Source: Sanguinoderma infundibulare
Lineage: Eukaryota; Basidiomycota; Agaricomycetes; Polyporales; Polyporaceae
Direction of reading: 5' to 3'
DNA length: 64,000 nucleotides
Assembly (NCBI GenBank): GCA_032821775.1
Contig: JAVLRN010000004.1
Location: forward strand, 868,001-932,000
Each line of letters opens with the position of its first letter. The first letter of the stretch is position 1. Below the pieces are notes generated by a model. That model saw only the letters and a list, made by a program, of their open reading frames with translations, was not told the DNA's origin and made no database searches. A program made the translations under genes and the position numbers. Positions 27,020-38,919 of this stretch are shown here, piece by piece.

Positions 27020-27300
27020 TGGACACTGCGACCTACTTCGTGCGAGTCATCAACCCTGGCCACCGCGCGTTGAGCTCTCTGATCTCCTTCCCCCCGTCCA
27101 CTTCGGGCTCCCGCGCGCGACGATGTTCGGCTCATGGTGCCCGTCACCGAAGACGGGTGGTCATTCCGTTCTACCACTACAAGTCGATGTGCCGCATGGG
27201 TGTGGAGGCATTCGGCGAGCGTCGTGGACACCGAGCCGAAAGCGCATGGGGTGGATGAGCTGAGGGTGTGCGGTGTCTGCGCCTTGTCCGTGTGCTCTTT
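27020..27300 (+). pseudogene. Relic of a GMC oxidoreductase (C-terminal part)
   Basis: Two blocks match the intact GMC gene at 36619-38725 in order. RVINPGHRALSSLISF corresponds to its WVITPGRGAFSYLLTL, and FYHYKSMCRMG corresponds to its CYHYTSTCRMG. Nucleotide similarity continues through the stretch 'gagcgtcgtggacac' and into the region encoding the family's VHGVRGLRVCDAS block. Much sequence between the blocks is missing and the frame changes several times, so no functional protein is possible. It supports an earlier duplication of the GMC gene. Confidence 0.75.
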
Positions 27301-27745
27301 GACAGATACAGACCGAGCGCATCTGATTCTCAAGCCGCACAGAGCGACTGGGGTTCATGTTCCACCCCGAGGGCGTTTCATCCGCGTTTAGTCCAACACC
27401 AATACAGATCGATTTGAAGGTAAGATAATTACAGAATGACTGGTTCGATACTGTTGACTGAAACATTATTCTGTTTCTATTCATCGACACCCTCGTCGCA
27501 GCGGAAGAACCGGTATTCAATTCACCGCCAGCTCATCTCGAGCGCGCCTCCGTGAGTGATCGTGCCGCATAAATGATCGATGGGGAGTTTATTTTTATGG
27601 TAAGGAAGCAGTCGTAGTCAGTCCCGGAGAGCCGAAAACGCCGCAGGACGCGGCTGATAACTCCATTAATAGGAGCGCATTCCGTCTTCGCTAGACCAAG
27701 CCATAGACTTACTCCTCTCGACTCCAACCTGAGAATCTCGCTGGT

Positions 27746-29926
27746 ATGCCATCAGAGTCTCTAGACACAGAGACCCTTTCATTCGGAAGCACGTTTGGTA
27801 CTCTTTTGCTCAGCGCATTCTTCCCGTTGATGTATGGTTACCAGCACTGGCATACACTGTGCACTGACCGACTTCGACAGGCTATACGGGTTGACTGCCC
27901 ACCAGACGTTCCGGTACTTTCGCATCTATAGAGACGATACCACCCTCTACAAGGTTCTGGTAAGTCTTGCAATAGGCAAACCCCCACCCCGAGCCTATGC
28001 TGACCACGTTTCGAGGTCCTCGCAATATTGTGAGATCAAATACTTTCGTCAATACCACCTCGTGAACCTGATGCCCTTTGAAGCGTTGCGGATACATTCC
28101 ATTCCGTGACAATCATGCATATGTGGTCAGTAGCTGTTGCGCTATGCTCGCGACCAACGTGCCTGAGACTCTACCCAGCTATCACTATCTTGTAATTGAT
28201 TACGGCAATATACTGGGGTTGTTGCTGACCACATGGTGAGCAAGTTATCCATCCGTACTCAGAGGCAGTTTGGTACTTACTCTCATCCAATACCGCTTCA
28301 GGTCAGCCCGAGTAAGTATTGTCACTATACCCATATCGCCCCACCCTAACTCGCTCTCATTTAGTCGCTTTCTCTCGCTTTCGTGAGCTTTCTCCTCTTC
28401 CGCTCGAGCCGGGAAAGGTGTCTAACCATCTACAAGGGCATCATCGTCGTGCTTACCCAGAGGTCCGTCATCGCATTGTCCTCTGCTTCGGTCCCAAAGT
28501 AACCATATTTTAGCTTCTACGTTCGGCGCATATATCTCAGTATGCCGCCTTCCGCCCGTTCTTGAAACCCATGTTAAAAGCTCTTCCGTCTCGCAGTCGA
28601 TCGTCGCTACCGACCTATCGTGATGTTCGTGGTACGTATTTGTTCTTTGCGTCAGTGGCATCCCTTTCACTTGTTCACAGGTTGCTCTTATGTTGATCGA
28701 AATTGGCTGCATCATTGGTGAGGCTCTGCGCGCCTCTCAGCAGGCTTCATATGCTTACATCCAGACAGCGTTCAGCGTGGAGTGGTCCGTACATATATCC
28801 TATTTCCACAGGCACAGTCGATGACGTGCGATCTGAAAAATCCATTAGGCTGAAGAGCAAGACACTGATAGAGCAGTTCGGGTACACCGTGCGTACTTCC
28901 ATCAGTTGCTCGCCCTCCCCCCCGTCTCACCTCATGTACGCACATCCTCTCCCTGGAAGTGGATGGCTACGACTGTGTTCGCAACCTCTGCCTCCATCGA
29001 CCTTATATTGACGGGCACGCTCGTGGTCATCTTGCGCAATAGCCACACTCGCTTCAAAGGGTGCGCCTTGGCATCAGCTTCCGAGTGTCCGGAATGTGCA
29101 TATTGACCCCGCGGCATGTGCACAGGACCAACACGGTGCTGGACACTTTGTCTTTGTACGCGGTCATCGCTAGTATGTTCATTACCTACCCGTAGACCCA
29201 TGTGAATGCTGACCATGCATGCACAGCTTGCCTGAACACGTACGTATGTCTCGCTCCTCATGTTTTCGCGGCCTGTTGCCATCGTCGGCGATCTGACTTT
29301 CGATTCCTGCACACGCCCCCCAGGGCTCTGGCATTATCTGCGTTCGTATGCGTACGTCTCGGATTCCCCTGTCCCCTAGAAGAATTTAACGCCAATCCCC
29401 GAGCAGCCTGCCGGATGGGCCTACCTACGTAGCCATTGCCATGCCCACCACAAAAGGTGAGTTTAAAGTTGAATACGTGAGGCACGACCGGACTTGATGG
29501 AGCGCTCATCGTGCTCGCAGTGTCTGCGAACTCGGTCCTCGCTATACTTAATTGTCGTCAGTCCCTGATGGGACAGATTGTCAACGACTCGAACTACACA
29601 CCTCCCAGCGAGGGTCATGGCACTCGGCAAGCGAAATGCACGCATCAGGACGCAAGTAGCCGGTCCAATCGGGTACAGGGATCGGTGAGCGACCCCTCCT
29701 TGGTGTTGTTCGCTCCAAGGCTTGTACGCTAATGCCATGTCTGTCGAAGGGGACGAGGGTGCCATCCCCGTACGCAACCGTCAACATCCAGATGACGAGC
29801 GTGGTGGATTGGGAGAGGACTTCGGGGACGGTGGAGGATAGCTTGGATCTGAGCCTAGACACCGATCAGATGCCTCGTACCCCGAGTGATGAGGTGCTTG
29901 TGATTCAGAAAGCGGAGTACGTTTGA
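27746..29926 (+). CDS. DUF6534-type polytopic membrane protein
   Basis: Predicted integral membrane protein of the DUF6534 kind, expanded in Agaricomycetes and of unknown function. Exons I could place in phase: 27746-27825, 27881-27959, 28418-28462, 28514-28539, 28597-28631, 28681-28717, 28812-28888, 28960-29060, 29126-29172 and 29227-29243. A 3' part lies around 29407-29456, with a last part from 29521 to a stop at 29926. Recognisable family features are LDTETLSFGSTFG at the N-terminus, YGLTAHQTFRYFRIY, HYLVIDYGN, FYVRRIYL, the segment ATSASIDLILTGTLVVIL followed by RNSHTRF, and ANSVLAILNCRQSL before a hydrophilic acidic tail. The exon covering the second membrane helix (28000-28235) and the junctions at 29244-29420 are unresolved. 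It may be intact, but slight damage cannot be excluded. Confidence 0.75.
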
Positions 29927-30224
29927 AGGCTGGCAATCAAGCCTGTTGCGTTAGTAGATATCTTGGCCACATAAGCAAGCAAGGATAATCTCAATCGATG
30001 ACCAGATGGCGGTTCCTGTGCGGTGCTCCATACGATTCCGAGTCTCAGTGATGCAAGTCTGGGGACAACGTACCAGGTCTGCGTAGCGGGAGTGAGGTCT
30101 TCCCGACCATTCACCGCACGCAGGTGCTGATCACGGATATATGCAGGGTACATGTCATGAATACCTCGAGACATACAGAATCCACAAGCCTACGATGCAC
30201 CCCATAACTATCAAGTCAGAATCC

Positions 30225-30960
30225 CTATTTCTTGATGATATCCTCTGTCGTATCCCACAACTCCTTCGCCAAGACCGCACTTTCGGCCTGCGGGTGCGGC
30301 GGGACCGCGATCTTCCCGTAAGGCACTACGTACGCCCCTTTGTACCGCTCCCTCTGCTCCGCAATCTGAGGTGACGTTGCAGCGTATACCGGCGTACGCG
30401 CGCCCTCGGGCACTGTGATGAACGTGAGCTTGAACATTATGGTGTAAAAGGGGCCAGCAACCGGGATCTTGTGGAAAGCCGCGCGGGCAAAGGCCTCAGT
30501 CCAGACATAGCCAGGATAAACCGCCATGATGGTGGTCGAGACATCTGCTGCGTCCAGAGTCTTCTGGAGTTGCTTAGCATACAAGATGTTCGTGGCCTTG
30601 GACTGTCCTGGGTCGTGATGTGTTAGCATTGTCGTTGAGGGAATCTGCAGCACGCACCGTATCTCATCATGTTGTCTTTCGGTCTCCCTCCCAGGTACGT
30701 TGTCCCGAAATCGGTTTCGTTCAGGTCCTCTACTGTGCAGAAACGCACGACACGGTCTTTCAGAACGTTCATTCCTGTCGACGTCATCTTTTGAGCCCAT
30801 CAGCGGAAATCGATTGGACCCGGAGCTCTAAGTTGTCTAACGTCAACACACCACAATGATTCGAACATCGGCTCCCGACGTTCTTACCGTCTCCGTCATG
30901 AGCGGAAGCACTGCCTTTGTGAGGATGCAGGGGCTGATGTGACTGAAGGCGACACGGTAA
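30225..30960 (-). pseudogene. Short-chain dehydrogenase/reductase, copy 1, incomplete
   Basis: C-terminal two thirds of an NAD(P)-dependent SDR of the retinol-dehydrogenase-like type. Exon 30225-30607 joins in phase to an exon ending at 30658, giving the active-site motif RYGQSKATNIL (Tyr and Lys of YxxxK), then AVYPGYVWTEAF and the tail GKIAVPPHPQAES. Further upstream around 30860-30960 the piece SHISPCILTKAVLPL fits the preceding family region, but a stop interrupts it. No glycine-rich TGxxxGxG cofactor motif could be found up to 31800. It is clearly related to the second copy at 44200-44790 (GARxxVYAAxSP, YKGAY and PPHPQA blocks in common). Likely a decaying duplicate; hidden 5' exons cannot be ruled out. 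Confidence 0.7.
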
Positions 30961-32803
30961 ACGTGTGTCCGAAAAGACAGGAACGGGAACCCCACTTGAC
31001 GACCATGGGTTCCTCAATCCCTATACCATCCCCGCTTCAGCACCGTCGACAAGGAATAATGCCAAGCAGACTTACCTCCATGCCCTAACATATACGAGCT
31101 GTCCAAGCTGTCCAAGTATCACATTAGTCGTTCTCGGTGTGACTGACGACGTCGTCCCCATATGCCCAGCTGTTCGATTTTCTCTGCGTGTGGCAGACGG
31201 TGAGCCGTGAGACGTGGGACTTGTTCGCAGGTTGGATGTCCCCGTCTCGGAGAGTGCAAGCGAAGTCACGAAGAGGTGACCCTAGGGACTCGGCGGGCCG
31301 ACAGCCGAATGGATCGGAGAAGAAATGTTAGGGCGTAACTTTGTAACTCCGATTGAAGCTATGGCCGTGGTGGCGATCGCACAGTGGTCCTGTAAGTTTT
31401 TAATCGCTGCAGCTACCTGTTCTCGCTCGCCGTCCAGTGTCACGACATCCCTGAATTGCACCTTTGTCAATCTCGGTAACTAGGAAGACACGCTCCGCAA
31501 CCCATCTCACTATCTGCTTTCTTAAAGGGACCACTCCCGCTTGGACATACTCGAGCGCAGAAGAACATTTATCTTGCGGCGACACATTTGCCCCACCATC
31601 ACCATCTATGTCGCCTTCTCCAGCCTGCCTACTCCTTTCAGTCCCACTCCTCCCATCAGCAGCTACGCTGTCCTTTTTACAGCCTTGAATGGGCCATGGT
31701 AGGGCGCGGAGGAAGGTCCTTACGGCATGCGCGCTGTGCGCTGAGGCACCATTTCCGGATAAACGAGTAAGTAGTGCATCGGATTCATGGCGATTGCGTT
31801 CGGTCTCTTTAGCCGTTCCAGGGGACGAGCCTCGCACATGGCGAGGCTCCAGCTCCTGCAAACCTATGCTGTCTGAAGCGACGGAATGGTTTGGCTAGCC
31901 GCTCGTGGAGTCCGGCGGGAAACATGGTGCAGAACGGGTCCCACAGGAGGCCGCTCGGCGAACCTTCGGTTTGGGAAGCCGGGTGTCGCACGATTCGGTT
32001 TATTAAGACCATTTCGCATTCGTATATGCATCTGCGCGGGACCCAATGACACGGAAATGAGTATATAATACTGCTGAATGATACGGGGATGCACGCTTCC
32101 CGCCCTGCCACGAGACGCATAGGAATTGGCATAGGTTGCTTGCTATTTGTTCATACAGCTGTGCGTGCTAGAGATGATAAAGCATTCGAATCACGGGCAG
32201 GGTGTATTAAGTTTTGGTAGAGCGCAGCCGCTCTACTGGCGAGGCGCATCGTGCATGAAGGTCGATAAAGTTGACACCGGAGAAAATCTTCATGATTGCG
32301 TTTGGTGCGGGGAATTCGGGCTCCGGCTTCGTTCGGGTAGCAGGGCAGTGTTCGTCCGGCTCTTCAGGTTGGGCGGAGTGTTATAGTTTGGCTTGGAGCA
32401 TCCAAGAATCGTCCGTTCTGACGCCACAGACGCATCGCCTTAGCGATACCAGCGGCAGTCCACCAGGCGTGTCCTGCGATCATCGCGAACACGGAGGAAT
32501 GCTCCCCATTCAATCACAGGATGAGGATCTTCATCGTGCTGGAATGCGCGTACTAAGAACTTGAAGGGGGTATTTATCAGAGATGGGGAGTGGCTGGTTG
32601 TGAAGGGTTGCGCATACCAACTTCAGAGTACATTCATCGCTTTCACTTTCCACCCCTAGTCCGTCTCTCAAGGTTTATCCCTCACCATCAAACTTATAGT
32701 TTGTTCGGAGCCATATAGCACGACTGCACCGGAAACATACGAAGACGTTGAAGCATCGGACATAAATACACCATGCGCATGAGGCTGCGCACTGACGCTC
32801 ACT
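30961..32803. other. Intergenic, no supported gene
   Basis: 1.8 kb between the SDR copy and the membrane-protein gene. Open frames such as 31400-31861 (minus) lack recognisable features. Lost N-terminal exons of the SDR may have been here, but I could not identify a Rossmann motif. Confidence 0.45.
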
Positions 32804-33983
32804 ATGTCCTCGCTTTCATCCCCACTGCCAACTGTGCCACCGTCTCCGTCTGCGCCCCCTATTGCTGTGGGCTTTTATGGGCAACTTGATGACATGCTCA
32901 TAAATGCCATATTCGTCGGTGCACTCATTCCTATCTGTATCGCTCTCGTAATGACCAGCTCGCACCTTTGGAGGAGACCAATCTTCATACTCAACATATG
33001 TTCAATCGTATGTGGCTTTGCGTATGGAGCGGTCACCATAGTTAATACGGCGAGTCTTGTCACGGTATGCTCAATGGGTGAAGCATACTTATCAAGCCTT
33101 GCAGCGAGAGGCTCTGGGCGGACGTCCGAGCAGCGTACAGCGTATCCAGGCCATCACTTGTCTCTCGTTCCTCGTCCCAATCTGCACCCAATCCATCCTC
33201 CTCGTTCGCATTATTGCGGTCTACCCTCCCCGCTTCCTCCCGTGGACGAAGATTCTCTTGGTCTACGGAGTCGTAGGGGCCATGCTGGTAGCAAGACTCG
33301 TCAATATGGGCATCGCGTTAAGCGAATTCATCCACATCATGGGCACCTCGGCGGACCCATTTGTAGCTTGGCAGATCCCTTCTATAAGGGTCGACCTTTT
33401 CCTGGGACTTTTCTACGACATGTACGCCAATTATCCTCGCCCTATTCAGCCGACTAATCGTCGTGTCAGGTATGCGTCTGCCCTGTTTCTCGTGCGATTG
33501 GGACGAGGAACTGCTGCAGTGAAAGGCAGGATTGGGACGACTGTTCCCTATCCTACCGGAGAACCGAGTACGCCTTGAACATCGCTCTATGCTTACTAAA
33601 CGCTCTCTAACAAATTGCTCCTAGGGGTACGCACATACGCGGATCGCCTCCGAGGACTGTTTTGGATCGCAGTCTCCAACTTCGTCTTCCCCTCCCTGAT
33701 CAACATCACAGTCATCGTCGTCATCTTTCGCACCACTGATTACTTCTTGGCAGCAGACTTAGTCTGCATCAACATGTACGTCGTCATCATTTCCGTTCTC
33801 CTCGCCACGATATGGTGCTCCGGGAAGTACTGGGATAGGAATGGTACCGAGACGATGGTGGTGAAGCCTGAAGCAGTCGAGTTGGGAGGTTCTACTACGC
33901 CCTGCCCTGAAAGGTTCCTTCCTTCGCACAATCACTCGGAGTCGAGCATTCAGGTTTATGGGGTGCAGGTTGGGAAAGAGTAG
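32804..33983 (+). CDS. Polytopic membrane protein, basidiomycete 7TM-like, unknown function
   Basis: Four exons, 32804-33064, 33105-33421, 33470-33567 and 33625-33983, close in phase to 344 aa. About seven hydrophobic segments are visible, including INAIFVGALIPICIALVM, ILNICSIVCGFAYGAVTIV, ITCLSFLVPICTQSILLV, ILLVYGVVGAMLVARLV, an LFLVRLGR piece, NFVFPSLINITVIVVIF and INMYVVIISVLLATIWC. A short proline-rich N-terminus and a hydrophilic C-terminal tail of about 60 residues flank the core, as in receptor-like membrane proteins. No signature of a named receptor family (STE2/STE3, Pth11) is evident. The first intron is only 40 nt, unusually short. Start chosen at the first ATG before the proline-rich head. 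Confidence 0.72.
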
Positions 33984-34439
33984 GGGTGTACGTATATTAT
34001 GATCCGGCTTGGTCTTGTATGGTATATATTGTTCCCTTTCGCGACTCCTAGAGTGAATGGTCCGAGCGCAAGCACTCCTCGACCAGCTACGTTATAGGCT
34101 CTTCGACCCACGATGGAATAGTTACATTTGTTGAACACGCGAAAGCAATCGCATACAATGTCTCTACCTCGTGCGAACGTGTCGTGACCGAGAACGACCG
34201 CTGGACGAGCGCATCCAACGAGCGATTCTTCTCGGCGGTCACACCGAATGCGTAGGTTTCTTAGATCCTCGTCCTCGGAGTACGGGTCCAGCGGGTCGAA
34301 CTTGATCAACTCCCTCGTTCGCTGACGGCCCTTCACTCCTGGCCTCCGCTCATTCCGAAAATACTCTGGCGGGGGCGTAAGCCCGCACGTCTTGTCGTTG
34401 CGCACGGCGCGAGACCCAGAAATGGACTGCAGTTTGAGA

Positions 34440-35340
34440 GGCGAGTCATGGATGGGTGTCTTGAGGGGTCCGCAGCACCCATGTGACTGAGATGACGAGT
34501 ACGAAACGACTGCGAGGCTGAGACTGGCCAGCGCGGTCATTGGTATTAGGCAGAGAAGCGGAATAGGCCACAAGATAGCTACCAATTTCCAGCGACGCAA
34601 TGTCAGTGCCAGATAGCGCATGCACACAAGAGGAACTCGCGCCGAGCTTTCTTCTCAAGAACCAATCTGTCACGACGCCCATGAGGACGAAGAGGCGGAA
34701 CGCGGCAGTAAGTCCCTTCTATTGCTCAGTTACTTCCATCCTATAACCTATCCCAGACCTCGACGCAAGGCGGAACGTTGGCAAGAAGGGCGATTCATTG
34801 CACGGTGCCAAATGCGCCGACGGAAGCCATGCCAAGTTGGACGAAATTGTGTTGTGTGCTGACAATCTGGAGGACGCACATTATTCAGCCTATGATTGCA
34901 ACGAGAACGAGACGAGTAAGGAGCGACCGGGGATGCGGGACGACGCCAAAGGTGAGAGCGAATGTGGCGGTATAAGAAATGAGACGATCATGAATTTGAG
35001 CCATGGTTGGGGTCGCGAGAGGAAAACATACTAACCAGCGATAACGGAAAATGCGAGAGCGGTGAGTCGCCACCTAGGAGCAACTATGGCACCAGCAACG
35101 GCCGCAGGCAGTCAGACGGCAAGAAAGGCTCCAGAGCCGAGCGGTTTGGACAAGGAAGAGACGTTGGGGATGAGAAAAGCCAGGAAGGCGGCGAGATAGA
35201 CTGTGAGCTCGTTAGCGAGGTCGAACAGGTGGGAGGGGGCATCTGTGGGGAACGAACCTCCGAATACGAATCGCAAGGCGGTACATACATACCCCCTACG
35301 CCACCCTCTAGTATCCTACAAATCGTCTTGAACAACACCT
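34440..35340 (-). CDS. Possible multi-pass membrane protein, unresolved
   Basis: Minus-strand reading gives hydrophobic stretches in several frames separated by intron-like sequence. They are around 35150-35270 (LTVYLAAFLAFLIPNVS), 35050-35100 (LPAAVAGAIVAP), 34900-35000 and 34500-34620 (PIPLLCLIPMTALASLSLAV). They hint at a polytopic protein transcribed toward the 3' end of the preceding membrane-protein gene. Junctions could not be closed and no family was recognised; a wax-synthase-like membrane protein is one guess. Low confidence. Confidence 0.3.
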
Positions 35341-36618
35341 CGGGATGTTGGATCTTGGCCTCCTCCGGTGGCTAAATTGCGTCATAGCTGGGTGGAACTG
35401 CCCGTGTACGATACGTTTGGTTTCTGGTAGCCGGGACTGGGTTGGGAGCCGGACTCCAGCCGTGTTTCAAGGAGGCTGGAGTAGTACGGACGCATGGCGT
35501 GACATAGCGTTACGGGTCACGTTCAAGCTGGCGGCATCACATAGGCGCCCACTTTTTGTCCTGAATCATGATCGCGTACTTATACCTCTCCGTCCTCCTC
35601 TGCCTTGTTTGCCTACTGCTCTGTTGGGATCCGTATTCCTGCCTCAGCCTCAGATTATACGCTAACTCGAAGGCCAAGACACCACTGGCAGGATCCCGGG
35701 ATGCCAGTGCGTTGAACACGACTTGAGATCTCTCGCTTTTTCGGTGAGTTATTTTGCACAAGGCCCTTCTGCCATTTCGTCACAGTACGAAGCTGTGAAC
35801 GTGTTGCATTTTCGTAGCTCATTACTCAGGCTGCAATCGAAACACAATCGCAGCTTCCAAGTTCCAGGACTGCTTCGACGACACATAGGAGAGCTAGAGA
35901 AGATAAATGTGGACTATGGCATCAAAGTAAGCCTTGATCCTTTTGACCGATTCTCTTTTCTGAATCCTCTCGCTCTCCCTCTGTTCCCGTTAAGACGGTC
36001 TCTCGCCCTTTCGTTCGCGACATGATCGATGCGTTCCCCGCCGTGCCGGTCCCGCCGGAGGTTTCCTCCTGAAGCGCCAAGTACCGTTCTCGACTGGAAG
36101 CCGAACAAATGCCCGGGGTGGAAGATCATCGTGCCCGCTTGGGGCTGAAACCATGAGTCGCATTTGGAGTAGCTCCCGTATGTATTCATGTGCATGTGTG
36201 ACTACGTTTGGGAGTAATTCAACGATTTGCCGGTTCCTCTCTGCATGCCCGTTTTTCCCACCAGCCTCGAGGGAGGTCGAGCCCTCGTCACGTCCGCTTC
36301 ACACACAGACAATCCGTTTGTCGCGCTGATTCTTCAACTTGAATGGTGTGCCACGAGCGGCCCCATCTTTGCTCTGCAGCACTTCGGCCCTCTCGGGGCT
36401 ATATTAATGACATGCTCTTATTGGCTCCAGGTCACCTTTCTCATCATTTCGAATTCCCCACGGATGCCCGGTCTTAAGTTAGAACTGTGGTCTTATAAAC
36501 CCTGTGTTGGTATCGGGCTGTACGCCTCGTCCCTCCTTCTGCACCCTCATTAGCATCCCATTTTAGACGAGCGTTTCTCCCATCCTCCGGTGCGCGCCGA
36601 GTGGCGAATAACTCCAGA
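35341..36618. other. Intergenic, no supported gene
   Basis: About 1.3 kb upstream of the GMC gene. A 108-codon plus-strand frame (36227-36553) contains some hydrophobic residues but no recognisable domain. Promoter sequence of the GMC gene is expected in the last few hundred bases. Confidence 0.45.
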
Positions 36619-38725
36619 ATGCCCACAATACCAACTGTATCCATCGAAGATGCCGGCGTGTCCACAACCGCAGCAACCGAGAACATGGACGCTTACACGT
36701 ATGATTGCATCGTCGTTGGGGGTCAGTTCCCTTGTCTATCGTCATGGGCAGCATACGCTAAGGACACTCTGTTCACAATTGCAGGTGGGACAGCGGGATG
36801 CGTGCTCGCTTCGCGACTGAGCGAGGATCCGAGCGTCTCGGTCCTCGTCATCGAACGAGGCCCCGTGGCTGATACATGGTCCTCCCGCGTGCCCCTGATG
36901 TCGGCAAATCCGACAAGCAAGGACTTCTTGGGAGTGGTATGGACCTCTGTTCCTCAGCCCAATGCGGACAACCGCTCGTTACGTCTCGTTCGGGCCGAGG
37001 CGATCGGCGGCGCGACGCGCATCAATGGGATGCTTCAAACTCGAGGTGGGCCGGACGTGAACGATGTGGTTCTCAGTGGGCTCATTGCTTTACAGGCACT
37101 CCTGGAGATTACAACAGGTGGAAAGCACTGGGAAACACGGGATGGGGGTACGACGACGTCGAACCATACTTCATCAAGTCAGAACAATCCCGCACGCACA
37201 CAGCCTCGTACAGAGGGAAGAGCGGTACTGAAATCCCTCCGGTTCTTCACGACGACACCCACTGACATGTGCTTGTCTGCCAGGGCCGTGGCAGAATATC
37301 CAAGCGTCGGACTTCTTCCGGACCACGGAATTGTGAGTCTTCTGCCTGTCTGAGATTGTCCGCACCAGCTTACGCAGAGACAGTGTTGATCGCGCCATCC
37401 AGAACGCCGGAGTGGCACATGTGGAGGACTTCAATGCTCCCAGTATTCCGGCGGCTTGCACCGGCCTTCTGGACCAGATCAAAGACTCCAGCTCTTATCG
37501 GCACTCGACGGATCGCGCCTTTCTCCCGCCGCATCTCATGAACGAGCGACGAGCACGCCTCAAGATCTGTACCGACGCCCTCGTTACACGGATAGAGCTC
37601 GACAAATCCGCCGATGACGACGTTCAAGCTACTGGCGTGCACTTTGAGTCGTCGAATCTCAAGGAGGGTGGACATGGATACTTTGCGAAGGCTAAGCGCG
37701 AAGTTATCCTGTGTGCCGGCGCGCTGGTGTCTCCGCAAATATTGATGCTCAGGTACGTATTAGGTTATCTGATTGTTCGCCGAATTCACTCACGTCTCTC
37801 GTACTAGCGGTATTGGTCCGAAGGAGCACTTGGCGGACAATGGGATCACGGTAGTGCGCGACATACCGGCAGTTGGAAGCCATCTCGTACGTACTCTGCC
37901 ACTGGGCCGTAGACGTAGATCTCATCATCAGTGCAGCAAGACCACGTCTGTCTTCCCATGGGCTGGGAAGTCCCCATCGAGGACTCCCTCCACCACATGC
38001 GGTACAGTCCGCTCAGAGCCATCATCGAACTATTCAAGTACATGATCTGGGGCACGGGGCTCCTCTCGTTCTCGTTCACGAACGTCTCCACATTCTTTCC
38101 GACTAAGCTCCTCGACGAGACCTTCACGATCGCGAAGGATGACCCACGCAATCACGACACGGCCAACCCTGACAACCGCCCGGACATCGAGTTCATGCAC
38201 ATCCCGAACGACTGCGCGTGGGTCATCACCCCCGGCCGCGGCGCGTTCAGCTACCTGCTCACTCTCATCCGCCCGCAATCCCAAGGCTTCGTCCGTCTCT
38301 CGTCGAACGACCCGCGCACGCCACCTGACGTCGACCTCGGGTTCTTCACGGACCCAACAGACTTCGTGCCGATGCGCGCGGGCGTGCGCTTCGCCCTGCG
38401 CGTCGCCGAGGACGTCCGCTCGCAGGGGTACCCGTTCGCGAGCTTGACGGTCCCAGACAGTGCGAGCGACGAGGACATCGACGCGTTCATCAGGAAGGGG
38501 GTCGTCTCGTGCTACCACTACACGTCGACGTGCCGCATGGGCGCGGATACGCACGGCGCGCGGGCGAGCGTCGTGGACACGGAACTGAGGGTGCATGGGG
38601 TGAGGGGGTTGAGGGTGTGCGACGCGTCGGTGTTTCCGGAGATCATCGGGTCGCATACGATGGCGCCGACGGTCATGGTCGCGGAGAAGTGCGCGGATAT
38701 GATCAAGGCTTCGTGGTCTGGGTGA
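36619..38725 (+). CDS. GMC oxidoreductase (FAD-dependent, aryl-alcohol/glucose oxidase superfamily)
   Basis: Seven exons, 36619-36721, 36785-37045, 37096-37224, 37284-37332, 37369-37752, 37808-37886 and 37937-38725, close in phase to 597 aa, the normal length. The N-terminal FAD-binding fold has YDCIVVGGGTAGCVLASRL and ends in VLVIERG. The second GMC signature is visible around GGATRINGMLQTRG. The C-terminal block has CYHYTSTCRMG, LRVCDASVFP and HTMAPT, where family members carry the catalytic His and a His/Asn. No secretion signal is obvious, suggesting an intracellular enzyme. The intron at 37333-37368 is only 36 nt. The stop codon lies only nine bases before an orphan P450 exon. A degenerate copy of this gene sits at 27020-27300. 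Substrate unknown. Confidence 0.93.
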
Positions 38726-38734
38726 GATGCAGCC

Positions 38735-38919
38735 CTGGCCGCTTCTACGTCGCGCTGGGGATGAAAGCGATCATTGCGAATATGATCCTCAACTACGATC
38801 TGAAGCTCGCTGGTGACGGAAGGCTGCCCAGGGACGTCTGCGTGATGTTTATTGTGAATCCTGCACCGGATGGCATGCTGGTTTTCAGAGAGCGTTCAGC
38901 CGGTCGTGGCGCGTACTAA
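38735..38919 (+). pseudogene. Orphan last exon of a P450, abutting the GMC gene
   Basis: This reads CSPGRFYVALGMKAIIANM and continues to a stop at 38919. Over its full length it matches the last exon of the P450 at 41799-43917 (43734-43917), including the heme-proximal PGRFY, the NYDLKLAGDG helix and PAPDGMLVFRER. The acceptor-like 'gatgcag' before it is conserved. It begins about nine bases after the GMC stop codon, far too close for splicing. I estimate about 80% nucleotide identity by eye. It is a relic of a duplicated P450 whose other exons are gone. Confidence 0.85.

Noticed and set aside
35007..35375. 122-codon plus-strand frame
   Set aside because: Its reverse strand gives hydrophobic segments more like a membrane protein. 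The plus frame has no recognisable features.
38030..38656. 208-codon minus-strand frame, extremely Arg/Glu/His-rich
   Set aside because: Antisense shadow of the GMC oxidoreductase last exon.
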